A program made the position numbers and the translations under genes. Under the pieces are notes generated by a model. The model was not told the DNA's origin, made no database searches, and worked only from the letters and a program-made list of their open reading frames with translations. Positions 25,686 through 34,096 of a stretch of DNA of 64,000 nucleotides are shown here, piece after piece (the first letter of the stretch is position 1; each line of letters opens with the position of its first letter). The DNA is taken from NCBI RefSeq assembly GCF_047302285.1, contig NZ_CP154845.1:992001-1056000 (forward strand), written 5' to 3'. Source of the DNA: Robertmurraya sp047302285. GTDB lineage: Bacteria; Bacillota; Bacilli; Bacillales; Cytobacillaceae.

Positions 25686-25797
25686 AAAAAGAGCCCGTAA
25701 TTCTACGGACTCTTACTGTAAAAAAGAGGGGGGCTCAATTTAAGTTTGAGGGGGTAAATTGAGCCGGGCAATCTATAATAGGAAAGGTATTCGCAAT
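25686..25797 (-). ncRNA. Fur-controlled C-rich small RNA candidate (FsrA-like)
   Basis: A minus-strand transcript with no good reading frame. It contains an 11-bp perfect stem (GGCTCAATTTA at 25765-25755 on the coding side, pairing with 25742-25732) whose loop starts CCCCCUCAAAC. The stem is followed by a C-rich single strand CCCCUCUUUUUU and a terminal hairpin (25713-25691) whose single non-Watson-Crick pair is a G-U on this strand only, ending in U5. C-rich single strands, Fur control and small size match B. subtilis FsrA, the iron-sparing sRNA. The start is uncertain: about 25797, or about 25768 if TATTAT at 25780-25775 is the -10. Confidence 0.68.
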
Positions 25798-25803
25798 GTT
25801 CCT

Positions 25804-25833
25804 GTCATAGTTGCTAATGATAATCATTATCAA
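25804..25833 (-). promoter_or_regulatory. Promoter with near-perfect Fur box for the sRNA
   Basis: GCTAATGATAATCATTATC (25813-25831) agrees with the 19-bp Fur consensus at 18 of 19 positions. On the minus strand TTGATA (25833-25828) and TATGAC (25809-25804) are 18 bp apart, placing the box in the spacer where Fur would block polymerase. Confidence 0.75.
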
Positions 25834-25982
25834 CTATATTTTTATGATAATGCCCTTTATAAAAAAAGTCAACACGATTTTGATAAAAAATTCATGAGCA
25901 AGACACTCCTAACCCATACATTAATTTCTTATCACAAAAAAAGGAGACAGAAGGGGACAATGATCCTGTCTGCCTCAAAAAA

Positions 25983-26114
25983 CTATCTTTTGAATTGATT
26001 ATTTTGGCTATTCTTTTTATCTTTGTGACCCATTTCTGCACCAGGACCAGCATTTCCTTGTACACTAGCTGCACTTACACCGGCCTTAGACGGGTCCTTT
26101 TTCCGCTTTGCCAT
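25983..26114 (-). CDS. yuzL: YuzL-family small protein
   Basis: A 43-residue basic, Gly/Ser/Lys-rich protein starting MAKRKKDPSK and ending NNQFKR. A perfect GGAGGTG ribosome binding site lies 5 bases upstream of ATG 26114. The sequence pattern (basic start, AGVSAASVQG core, EMGHKDKK) matches the YuzL family, found near fadN in Bacillus. The function is not known; size and composition recall small spore proteins. It is divergent from fadN. Confidence 0.75.
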   Translation of the reverse strand: MAKRKKDPSKAGVSAASVQGNAGPGAEMGHKDKKNSQNNQFKR

Positions 26115-26359
26115 ACGAGCACCTCCACAATTAAAATTCAATCTTAAGATTCCCAATGGGTATCAGACTTATGAAAATGAAACTTTCAAAAAAATTTAAA
26201 AATTACATATCTAATTATTGCGGAAACAATCTAAATATTTTATGATGATAATATCAGATACCATTTAATCGTGGTCGTATGTGACTGGCCACATGGGACA
26301 TCTCTTGCGTCTACATCGTCTAAATTAAGTAAGTAACATGCCTTCTATGGAGCATGACA

Positions 26360-26419
26360 TTTACTTTAAAAAGAATTATGCATATTTTTTTGAGCAAAAA
26401 ATGAATGAGTATTCATTCA
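26360..26419 (+). promoter_or_regulatory. fadN promoter with FadR operator
   Basis: TTTACT (26360-26365) and TATTTT (26383-26388) are 17 bp apart. A perfect palindrome TGAATGAGTATTCATTCA at 26402-26419 matches the B. subtilis FadR consensus just downstream of the expected start. FadR would repress until long-chain acyl-CoA accumulates. The rest of 26115-26359 shows no gene. Confidence 0.85.
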
Positions 26420-26442
26420 AGGGATTAAAGGAGGAGATGGAA

Positions 26443-28827
26443 TTGATCCAACAAATCAAAAAGGCAGCTGTTTTAGGATCTGGAGTGATGGGTTCTGGAA
26501 TTGCCGCACACTTAGCGAATATTGGAATTCCAACATTATTGCTTGATATTGTACCCCGGGAATTATCGGAAGCAGAGAAAGCAAAAGGGTTGTCTTTAGA
26601 AAATAAGCAAGTACGCAATCGAATGAGTGAAACGGCGATTCAAAAGTTGTTGAAGCAAAAACCGGCACCACTTACCTCTAAGAAAAATCTTACCTTAATT
26701 GAGGCTGGGAATTTTGAAGATGATTTAGAACGATTAAAGGATGTCGATTGGGTCATTGAAGTTGTTGTAGAGAATCTTGCTATAAAACAACAGATTTTTG
26801 AAAAAGTTGATCAATATCGAAAACCAGGAAGTATTGTTAGTTCTAACACTTCAGGAATCTCGGTAGAGGCGATGGCAGAAGGTCGTTCAGAGGATTTTCA
26901 AAAACATTTCCTCGGTACTCATTTTTTCAATCCTCCACGTTATTTAAAGCTATTGGAAGTCATTCCAACAAAGCATACAGATAAAGAAGTGCTTTCATTT
27001 TTGAAAACGTTCGGGGAAGATGTTCTCGGAAAAGGTGTAGTCGAGGCGAAAGATACACCAAACTTTATCGCTAATCGGATTGGAACATATGGTTTGCTTA
27101 TTACCGTTCGTGAAATGGTAAGTCGAGGCTATAGTATCGGTGAAGTGGATTCTGTCACTGGACCACTGATCGGAAGAGCGAAGAGTGCCACATTTAGAAC
27201 CCTCGACGTAGTTGGACTTGATACGTTTGCTCACGTAGCAAAAAATGTATATGACCAAGTTGAAGGAGCAGAAAAAGAAGTATTTGAAGTCCCGGCTTTC
27301 TTACAGGAAATGATTGAAAAGGGCTGGCTTGGTAGTAAATCTGGTCAAGGCTTTTACTTAAAGAAAGGGAAGGAAATTCTCGAACTCGATCCGACAACAC
27401 TTGAATATGGACCGCGTAAAAAGCTCCAAGCTTCATCTATTGAAATGGCAAAGCAGGCAAAAGGCTTGAACAATAAAATGAAAACGCTTGTATTTGCAGA
27501 CGACAGAGCTGGCGAGCTACTATGGAATATTTTCAGTCCGGTGTTTGTCTATTCCGCAGACTTACTTGGACAGATTGCAGAGACAATCGTTGCCATCGAC
27601 CGGGCAATGAAATGGGGCTTTGGCTGGCAGCAAGGACCATTTGAAGCATGGGATGCAATCGGTGTTGAAAAGTCTGTGCAAAAAATGGAAGAGGATGGCT
27701 TAGTAGTTCCAGCATGGGTGAAAGAGATGCTTGCGAAGGGCTTTACTTCGTTCTATCAAGAAGATGAAAAGGGGAATATCTCTTTCTACCACAATGGAGA
27801 ATATAAATTAATAGAAGAAAACCATAAGGTTATCAACCTAGCAAAAATCAAGAAGCAAAAAGGCGTCATAAAAAAGAATAGTGGTGCAAGTTTAATTGAC
27901 ATTGGAGATGGGGTTGCTTTATTAGAATTCCATACGAAGAGTAATGCGATTGGATTGGATATTTTACAAATGGTCAACTTCGCTATTGATGAAGTTGAAA
28001 CGAATTACAAGGGGCTTGTCATTGGGAACCAAGGGAAGAACTTCTGTGTTGGTGCCAATCTTGCGATGATTTTGATGGAAGCTCAAGACGATGTATTCGA
28101 ACTTGATCTGGTCGTTCGTCATTTTCAGCAAGCAAGCTTGAAGATTAAGTATAGCCGAAAACCAGTTGTTGCTGCACCATTTGGAATGACGCTTGGTGGA
28201 GGAGCAGAGATTTGCTTGCCAACGGCACATATTCAAGCTTCCTCTGAAACATATATGGGCCTTGTTGAAGCCGGTGTTGGTCTCATCCCTGGTGGTGGCG
28301 GAAATAAGGAGCTCTACTTAAAGCACTTAAATAGTTTGCCAAATGGAGTTGAATTCGACCTTCAAAAAGTAGCCAATGCTGTCTTTGAAACGATTGCAAT
28401 GGCGAAGGTTTCAACATCTGGGGAAGAAGCACGTGATAATAACTTCTTAAACAAGGCGGATGGCATCAGTATAAATGGAGATCACTTAATCTATGATGCA
28501 AAGCAGGTCGTGCTTGCCCTTCATGAGCAAGGCTACACACCTCCTATCCGTAAAAAAGTACCAGTAGTTGGAGAACCTGGTTACGCAACATTGTTATTAG
28601 GAGCGCAAAACATGTTCTACTCTGGCTATATTTCTGAGCATGATATGAAGATTGCCAAGAAGCTTGCCTATGTTATCTCTGGTGGGAAGGTCCCGTATGG
28701 GACAGAAGTGGATGAACAATATTTACTTGACTTAGAAAGAGAAGCTTTCTTAAGTCTTGTTGTAGAACCAAAATCCCAGCAACGTATGCAGCATATGCTC
28801 CTAAAAGGCAAACCTTTACGCAATTAA
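26443..28827 (+). CDS. fadN: 3-hydroxyacyl-CoA dehydrogenase/enoyl-CoA hydratase FadN
   Basis: A bifunctional beta-oxidation enzyme of 794 residues. The N-terminal NAD domain begins KKAAVLGSGVMGSGIAAHLAN (GxGxxG), followed by the dehydrogenase C-terminal domains and a crotonase-fold hydratase domain (NQGKNFCVGANL, oxyanion-hole region; FGMTLGGGAEICLP). TTG 26443 is chosen: AAAGGAGG sits 8 bases upstream and the length matches B. subtilis FadN (789). In-frame ATGs at 26338 and 26401 fall before or inside the FadR operator, and ATG 26437 is only 2 bases from the ribosome binding site. It is first in fadN-fadA-fadE. Confidence 0.93.
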   Translation: MIQQIKKAAVLGSGVMGSGIAAHLANIGIPTLLLDIVPRELSEAEKAKGLSLENKQVRNRMSETAIQKLLKQKPAPLTSKKNLTLIEAGNFEDDLERLKDVDWVIEVVVENLAIKQQIFEKVDQYRKPGSIVSSNTSGISVEAMAEGRSEDFQKHFLGTHFFNPPRYLKLLEVIPTKHTDKEVLSFLKTFGEDVLGKGVVEAKDTPNFIANRIGTYGLLITVREMVSRGYSIGEVDSVTGPLIGRAKSATFRTLDVVGLDTFAHVAKNVYDQVEGAEKEVFEVPAFLQEMIEKGWLGSKSGQGFYLKKGKEILELDPTTLEYGPRKKLQASSIEMAKQAKGLNNKMKTLVFADDRAGELLWNIFSPVFVYSADLLGQIAETIVAIDRAMKWGFGWQQGPFEAWDAIGVEKSVQKMEEDGLVVPAWVKEMLAKGFTSFYQEDEKGNISFYHNGEYKLIEENHKVINLAKIKKQKGVIKKNSGASLIDIGDGVALLEFHTKSNAIGLDILQMVNFAIDEVETNYKGLVIGNQGKNFCVGANLAMILMEAQDDVFELDLVVRHFQQASLKIKYSRKPVVAAPFGMTLGGGAEICLPTAHIQASSETYMGLVEAGVGLIPGGGGNKELYLKHLNSLPNGVEFDLQKVANAVFETIAMAKVSTSGEEARDNNFLNKADGISINGDHLIYDAKQVVLALHEQGYTPPIRKKVPVVGEPGYATLLLGAQNMFYSGYISEHDMKIAKKLAYVISGGKVPYGTEVDEQYLLDLEREAFLSLVVEPKSQQRMQHMLLKGKPLRN

Positions 28828-28882
28828 AAGACCAGTAGATAACGAGATTCGTATATAAATGAACAGAAAGAGAGGGAATAAG

Positions 28883-30058
28883 ATGAGAGAAGCGGTAATT
28901 GTAGCAGGAGCCAGAACCCCAGTCGGGAAAGCAAAGAAGGGCTCACTGGCAAATATGAGACCCGATGATTTAGGTGCTCTTGTTGTCAAAGAAACGTTAA
29001 AAAGAGCCGGCGGGTATGAAGGAAATATTGATGATTTAATCATTGGCTGTGCAATGCCTGAAGCAGAGCAGGGATTAAATATGGCTCGAAATATTGGGGC
29101 GCTGGCTGGCCTTCCAGATACGGTTCCAGCTGTCACCATCAATCGGTATTGTTCATCAGGACTGCAAACAATTGCGTACGCAGCTGAAAAAATTATGATT
29201 GGCCATGCGGATACGATTTTAGCTGGTGGAGCTGAGTCAATGAGCATGGTACCGATGATGGGGCACGTCGTTCGACCAAATGCGAAGCTAGCTGAGACAG
29301 CTCCCGAATATTATATGGGCATGGGGCATACAGCTGAGGAAGTTGCGAAAAAATACGGAATTACGCGCGAGGATCAGGATGCATTTGCGGTGCGCAGTCA
29401 TCAAAGAGCTGCTAAGGCAATTCAAGAGGGAAAATTTGTTGATGAAATTGTCCCTGTGGAAGTAACAAATCGCTATGTGGACAGTAAAAATAAGCTTGTC
29501 GAAAAGACATTTACTTTTAGCCAAGATGAAGGGGTTCGCCCAGATTCCACTGTCGAAACGTTAGCCAAACTACGCCCTGCTTTTTCTGTAACAGGTTCAG
29601 TAACAGCAGGAAACTCTTCACAAACAAGTGATGGAGCAGCAAGCGTGCTAGTTATGGATCGTGAAAAAGCAGAAGCACAAGGGCTAAATCCACTTGTGAA
29701 GTTCAGATCCTTTGCTGTTGGTGGAGTGCCACCTGAAATCATGGGAGTTGGTCCAGTCGTGGCTATTCCGAAAGCACTGAAGCTAGCAGGACTTGAACTC
29801 TCAGACATTGGCCTATTTGAATTAAATGAAGCCTTTGCTTCCCAATCACTCCAAGTCATACGTGAGCTTGGCTTGAACGAAGATATAGTAAATGTTAATG
29901 GAGGAGCGATTGCTCTAGGACATCCACTTGGCTGTACAGGTTCAAAATTAACGTTGTCTTTAATCCATGAAATGAAGCGCCGCAATGAACAATTTGGTGT
30001 GGTGACGATGTGTATCGGTGGCGGTATGGGTGCTGCTGGTGTCTTTGAACTACTGTAA
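28883..30058 (+). CDS. fadA: Acetyl-CoA acyltransferase (3-ketoacyl-CoA thiolase)
   Basis: A 391-residue thiolase that cleaves 3-ketoacyl-CoA to acetyl-CoA and a shortened acyl-CoA. The active-site Cys lies in NRYCSSGLQ (about residue 90), the His in NVNGGAIALGHPLG (about 348), and the second Cys in TMCIGGGMG (about 378). ATG 28883 follows GAGAGGGA and gives the same start as B. subtilis FadA. An upstream ATG at 28859 is less well placed. Second gene of the operon. Confidence 0.95.
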   Translation: MREAVIVAGARTPVGKAKKGSLANMRPDDLGALVVKETLKRAGGYEGNIDDLIIGCAMPEAEQGLNMARNIGALAGLPDTVPAVTINRYCSSGLQTIAYAAEKIMIGHADTILAGGAESMSMVPMMGHVVRPNAKLAETAPEYYMGMGHTAEEVAKKYGITREDQDAFAVRSHQRAAKAIQEGKFVDEIVPVEVTNRYVDSKNKLVEKTFTFSQDEGVRPDSTVETLAKLRPAFSVTGSVTAGNSSQTSDGAASVLVMDREKAEAQGLNPLVKFRSFAVGGVPPEIMGVGPVVAIPKALKLAGLELSDIGLFELNEAFASQSLQVIRELGLNEDIVNVNGGAIALGHPLGCTGSKLTLSLIHEMKRRNEQFGVVTMCIGGGMGAAGVFELL

Positions 30059-30122
30059 TGAAATTTAGATAGGGGGTGTAAGCATATACACCCACTTATA
30101 AAACGAATGGAGGAATTATCAT

Positions 30123-31907
30123 ATGTCAAATCAAACTGAAAACCTAATTAAAGGTGGAAGCTTTTTAATTGAAGACGTAAGCTATGAACAAGTTTTTACA
30201 CCAGAGGATTTTTCCGATGAGCAAGTTATGATTGCCAAAACAACAGAAGATTTTGTGGTTGGAGAAGTGTTGCCAGAAGTGCCATATCTTGAGAAGCATG
30301 AGTTTGATCGCTCTGTGAAACTTTTGAAATCTGCAGGAGAACTAGGTCTCCTTGGAGCTGATGTACCTGAAGAATACGGCGGTCTCGCACTTGATAAAGT
30401 AAGCTCTGCATTAATTGCTGAAAAAATGGCGATTGCCGGAGGATTTGGAATTACACATGGGGCTCACGTTGGAATTGGTTCCCTCCCAATTGTTTTATTC
30501 GGGAACGAGGAACAAAAGCAAAAGTATCTTCCTGAGCTTGCAACAGGGGAAAAAATTGCTGCTTATGCGTTAACTGAGCCAAGCTCTGGTTCAGATGCGC
30601 TTGGTGCAAAAACTGTAGCAAAGCTGAATGAGGCTGGTACTCACTATGTATTAAATGGGGAAAAACAATGGATTACTAACGCTGGGTTTGCTGATGTATT
30701 TGTTGTATATGCGAAAATTGATGGAGATAAATTCTCTGCTTTTATCGTTGAAAGAGAGTTCCCAGGTGTATCTACTGGGGCAGAAGAAGATAAAATGGGA
30801 ATCAAGAGTTCTTCTACTCGTACACTTATCCTTCAAGATGCTCAAGTACCAGTCGAGAATCTATTAGGGGAAATCGGCAGAGGGCATATTATCGCCTTCA
30901 ATATTTTAAACATAGGACGTTATAAATTAGGAGTTGGTGCCTTAGGTGGCGCGAAACGTGCATTAGAGATTACAATTCCATATACAAATCAACGTCAACA
31001 ATTTAAAACACCGATATCATCCTTTAATTTAACGAAAGAAAAAATTGCCACAATGGCGTCTAAATTATATGCAGCGGAAAGCTCCATTTACCGTACTGTA
31101 GGATTGTTTGAGGAACGAATGAGCAAACTGACAGATGAAGAAGTAAATGGTGGAAAGGCCGTAGCAGCTTCGATTGCTGAGTATGCGATAGAGTGTTCAT
31201 TAGGTAAATTCTTTAATACAGAGGTACTTGATTATGTAGTAGATGAAGGGGTCCAGCTCCATGGTGGATATGGATTCATGGAAGAATACGAAATTGCTCG
31301 CGCCTACCGTGACTCACGTATTAATCGTATTTTCGAAGGAACGAATGAAATTAATCGTTTATTGGTTCTGGGAACTTACTTGAAAAAAGCACTTAAAGGG
31401 GAACTTCCATTATTCCAAAAGGCAATGGCTCTTCAAGAAGAACTGATGATGCTTATGCCAGAGGAGCCAGGTGATGAGCCGTTAGCCCAAGAAAAGCAAC
31501 TCGTCAGCAATGGGAAGAAAATCTCTCTACTTGCAGCTGGTCTTGCCGCTCAAAAGTATGGAAAAGATGTAGATAAAGAGCAGGAAATCTTCGTCAATGT
31601 GGCTGATATCATTGCGAATGTCTACGCGATGGAATCTGCAATCCTTCGTACAGAAAAGGCGATTGCTAAAAATGGTCTTGAGAAGAACGAACAAAAGCTT
31701 CTTTATACACAAATATTCTGTCAAGAAGCCTTTAATAAAATTGAAGCAGACGCAAAAGAAACTTTAGTGGCAGTTGAAAGTGGAGACACATTACGGATGA
31801 TGATCTCAACTCTTCGTAAACTGACTCGTCACACTCCAACAAATGTGATTGGGAAAAAGCGTGAAGCCTCTGTTAAGTTGGTTGATGCGGAAAAATACGT
31901 ATTATAG
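30123..31907 (+). CDS. fadE: Acyl-CoA dehydrogenase FadE
   Basis: A 594-residue FAD-dependent acyl-CoA dehydrogenase that starts each beta-oxidation round. The FAD/substrate loop YALTEPSSGSDA (about residues 154-165) and the C-terminal signature YRDSRINRIFEGTNEINR, which includes the catalytic-Glu region, are present. It is longer than the usual 380 residues because of a C-terminal helical extension (about residues 430-594), typical of Bacillus FadE/YusJ. The ribosome binding site is GGAGG. Last gene of the operon. Confidence 0.94.
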   Translation: MSNQTENLIKGGSFLIEDVSYEQVFTPEDFSDEQVMIAKTTEDFVVGEVLPEVPYLEKHEFDRSVKLLKSAGELGLLGADVPEEYGGLALDKVSSALIAEKMAIAGGFGITHGAHVGIGSLPIVLFGNEEQKQKYLPELATGEKIAAYALTEPSSGSDALGAKTVAKLNEAGTHYVLNGEKQWITNAGFADVFVVYAKIDGDKFSAFIVEREFPGVSTGAEEDKMGIKSSSTRTLILQDAQVPVENLLGEIGRGHIIAFNILNIGRYKLGVGALGGAKRALEITIPYTNQRQQFKTPISSFNLTKEKIATMASKLYAAESSIYRTVGLFEERMSKLTDEEVNGGKAVAASIAEYAIECSLGKFFNTEVLDYVVDEGVQLHGGYGFMEEYEIARAYRDSRINRIFEGTNEINRLLVLGTYLKKALKGELPLFQKAMALQEELMMLMPEEPGDEPLAQEKQLVSNGKKISLLAAGLAAQKYGKDVDKEQEIFVNVADIIANVYAMESAILRTEKAIAKNGLEKNEQKLLYTQIFCQEAFNKIEADAKETLVAVESGDTLRMMISTLRKLTRHTPTNVIGKKREASVKLVDAEKYVL

Positions 31908-31931
31908 TTTTAAATTAGCCTTAGGGCTCAT

Positions 31932-31959
31932 GGCTCCCTTCAAATTGAGGGGAGCTTTT
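31932..31959 (+). terminator. Terminator of the fadNAE operon
   Basis: GCTCCC..AGGGGAGC hairpin followed by TTTTC. The rest of the 31960-32231 gap is AT-rich with no gene seen. Confidence 0.7.
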
Positions 31960-32231
31960 CCGCTTATGAAGAGCGAAATTGCCTATTTTCATGTTTTTAG
32001 AAGGGATAGACGGATTTTATCCAGCTATTATTAGCTTTTTTAATGTTATTAGCTAATTAAACGGAATCTCTCCAGCTAATGAAGATTTTTTTTTATTCCA
32101 GAACACTTTTGTTAAAGTTGAAAAAACAGCTTACTTCTATCGTTGTGATGACCAAGCCTATATGTTACTATTCAAATATAGATTGCAAAATTTATCTAAA
32201 TATGGATAACATAACTTAGGTAGGTGAAAAC

Positions 32232-32594
32232 ATGGCATTAACCTTTTATTGGTATCCGAAGTGTGGAACATGTCGAAATGCGAAAAAGTGGTTGGATAAT
32301 CACGAAGTTTCCTATAAGGAAGTACATATTGTTGAAAACCCTCCTTCCCGTTCAGAGCTTGAACAGCTTTATAAAAGCAGTGGTTTGGAGCTGAAGAAAT
32401 TTTTCAACACTAGTGGGATGAAATATAGAGAACTTGGCTTAAAAGACAAAATGAAAACCGCATCTGAGGATGAGTTACTTGATATTCTTGCATCTGATGG
32501 CATGCTCATTAAGCGTCCTTTATTAACAGATGGAGAAAAGGTTACATTAGGCTTTAAAGAAAATGAATATGAGAGTCTCTTTTCTGCAAAGTAG
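32232..32594 (+). CDS. yusI: ArsC/Spx-family protein YusI
   Basis: A 120-residue thioredoxin-fold protein of the ArsC/Spx superfamily. It carries CGTCRNAKKW (a CxxC at residues 11-14) and KRPLLTDG near the C-terminus, as in YusI/YfgD-like proteins. The family includes arsenate reductases and Spx-like regulators; no neighbouring arsenic genes support an arsenic role. AGGTGA precedes the ATG. Conserved position between fadE and gcvH as in B. subtilis. Confidence 0.88.
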   Translation: MALTFYWYPKCGTCRNAKKWLDNHEVSYKEVHIVENPPSRSELEQLYKSSGLELKKFFNTSGMKYRELGLKDKMKTASEDELLDILASDGMLIKRPLLTDGEKVTLGFKENEYESLFSAK

Positions 32595-32717
32595 AATTCG
32601 TTCGAACAGATTTAATAATTGGTTACAAATAACCTTTGTTGGTAAGAATCAAGGGGATTGATGGATATAATACGGTCTTGGTTAATGTAACAGTATAATT
32701 ATTTTGGAGGGATTTGC

Positions 32718-33101
32718 ATGAACACACCAAAAGAACTGCGTTATTCAAAAGAACACGAATGGGTGAAGCTTGAAGGGGAAACAGCACGAATTGGAATTTC
32801 AGACTTTGCACAATCAGAGTTAGGCGACATCGTATTTGTCGAGCTTCCTGAGGTTGGAGACGACGTTGTGGCAAATGAGCCTTTCGGAAGTGTAGAATCC
32901 GTTAAAACGGTTTCTGAATTATATGCTCCAATTAGCGGAAAAGTTGTGGCAATTAATGAAGACTTAAATGATAGCCCTGAATTCGTAAACGAATCACCAT
33001 ATGAAAAAGCGTGGATGATTGTGATCGAGCCTGCTAATGCTAGTGATGTAGACAATTTAATGTCTGCTGATGAGTACGCACAATTGATTAATGAAGCATA
33101 A
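32718..33101 (+). CDS. gcvH: Glycine cleavage system H protein
   Basis: A 127-residue lipoyl carrier protein. The lipoylation motif is GSVESVKTVSELYAP, with the modified Lys at about residue 63. It shuttles the aminomethyl group in glycine cleavage and, in Bacillus, is the first acceptor of octanoyl groups for the whole lipoylation pathway, linking it to lipA at 61.5 kb. The ribosome binding site GGAGGG is 8 bp before the ATG. Its terminator is at 33118-33141. Confidence 0.96.
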   Translation: MNTPKELRYSKEHEWVKLEGETARIGISDFAQSELGDIVFVELPEVGDDVVANEPFGSVESVKTVSELYAPISGKVVAINEDLNDSPEFVNESPYEKAWMIVIEPANASDVDNLMSADEYAQLINEA

Positions 33102-33117
33102 AATGAACATAGCATGC

Positions 33118-33141
33118 GCTCCTAATTAGGGGCGTTTTTTA
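33118..33141 (+). terminator. Terminator after gcvH
   Basis: CGCTCC/GGGGCG stem with a TAATTA-type loop, followed by T6. Confidence 0.8.
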
Positions 33142-33262
33142 ATAATCGGGCATGTGGTCATCCAATTTGTAGTCATGTTCTGAGGCTGATGCAGGAGCAG
33201 AACCTTTCCTACTAGAATACATATAGTGTGGCAAATACAATTCGCGTTGATGGGTGATAAAG

Positions 33263-33616
33263 ATGCTTGATTCAAACACAGAAAAGATAATCATCGTTGA
33301 AGGTACTTCTGACAAAAGAAAGGTCAAAAATATTGTTAAAGAACCAGTCGAAATTATTTGCACCAACGGAACGATTAGTATTTCTCGCCTTGATGAATTA
33401 GTGGACTATATTAGTGGTAAAGACGTCTACATTTTAGTAGATGCAGATGATGCAGGAGAAAAATTACGAAGACAGTTTATACGAGAACTTCCAGAAGTCG
33501 AGCATCTTTATATTGATAAAATGTATCGGGAGGTTGCAAGTGCCCCTGAACATCATTTGGCTACCGTCCTTCTTGCAGCCAATATTGATGTTCATACTGA
33601 ATATTTGGAGCGCTGA
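33263..33616 (+). CDS. yusF: Toprim-domain protein YusF
   Basis: A 117-residue protein consisting of a small Toprim domain (IIIVEGTSDKRKV with the catalytic-type Glu, then VYILVDADDAGEK with the DxD motif). Toprim modules occur in primases, RNase M5 and topoisomerases; this short form resembles RNase M5-like YusF and its substrate is unknown. ATG 33263 follows GGGTGA; GTG 33254 overlaps that signal. Position matches the yus cluster. Confidence 0.82.
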   Translation: MLDSNTEKIIIVEGTSDKRKVKNIVKEPVEIICTNGTISISRLDELVDYISGKDVYILVDADDAGEKLRRQFIRELPEVEHLYIDKMYREVASAPEHHLATVLLAANIDVHTEYLER

Positions 33617-33655
33617 TACTGTTTTTGAAGCAATTTGAATTAGGTGATAAAGGAT

Positions 33656-33958
33656 ATGGAAAATTGGAATAGCGACGAAATTATAAGCTTAATAAACGAG
33701 AAGAAACACTTTTTCCTATATTTATATACGCCATTATGCGGAACATGTCAGGTGGCAGGGAAAATGCTCGAAATTGTAGCAAAACTATTTCCGAATGAAA
33801 CTTGGGGGAAATGTGATTTGAATTATATCCCTGATTTCGCTCTAGAGTGGGAAGTTGAAAGTGTTCCATGCTTATTAATCTTTAATGAGACGGGCATTGA
33901 GAAAAAGGTTTACGCTTTTCATTCAGTACCATACTTATACGAATTAATTAAAAAATAA
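33656..33958 (+). CDS. yusE: Thioredoxin-like protein YusE
   Basis: A 100-residue thioredoxin-fold protein. The active-site equivalent is PLCGTCQVAG (CxxC), and VESVPCLLIF contains the cis-proline strand. AGGTGA lies 8 bases before ATG 33656; GTG 33644 is rejected because it falls in that signal. A role as a reductase for a specific partner is inferred from the family. Followed by a long terminator. Confidence 0.85.
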   Translation: MENWNSDEIISLINEKKHFFLYLYTPLCGTCQVAGKMLEIVAKLFPNETWGKCDLNYIPDFALEWEVESVPCLLIFNETGIEKKVYAFHSVPYLYELIKK

Positions 33959-33963
33959 TCTTA

Positions 33964-34013
33964 AAAAAACAGTTTATCGAAAGGTAGGATGGCCTTTTGA
34001 CAAACTGTTTTTT
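33964..34013 (+). terminator. Terminator after yusE
   Basis: A long imperfect stem of about 20 bp (AAAAAACAGTTT / AAACTGTTTTTT with inner AAAGG/CCTTT). Confidence 0.88.
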
Positions 34014-34096
34014 AATTTTGCAATTTTTTGTTTACTTTTAATAGGTCAGGGATTATGATGTTTAGGGATACGAAATAAATGAAGGGGTACCATCCT

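Noticed and set aside
25759..25998. 79-residue plus-strand frame
   Set aside because: It runs across the Fur box and the end of yuzL, lacks a ribosome binding site, and its codons do not look protein-like.
29473..30129. 218-residue minus-strand frame inside fadA
   Set aside because: Antisense shadow of a well-conserved thiolase gene; no start signal.
33139..33366. 75-residue minus-strand frame between gcvH and yusF
   Set aside because: Overlaps the gcvH terminator and the start of yusF. The hydrophilic 27-residue end looks protein-like but there is no ribosome binding site.
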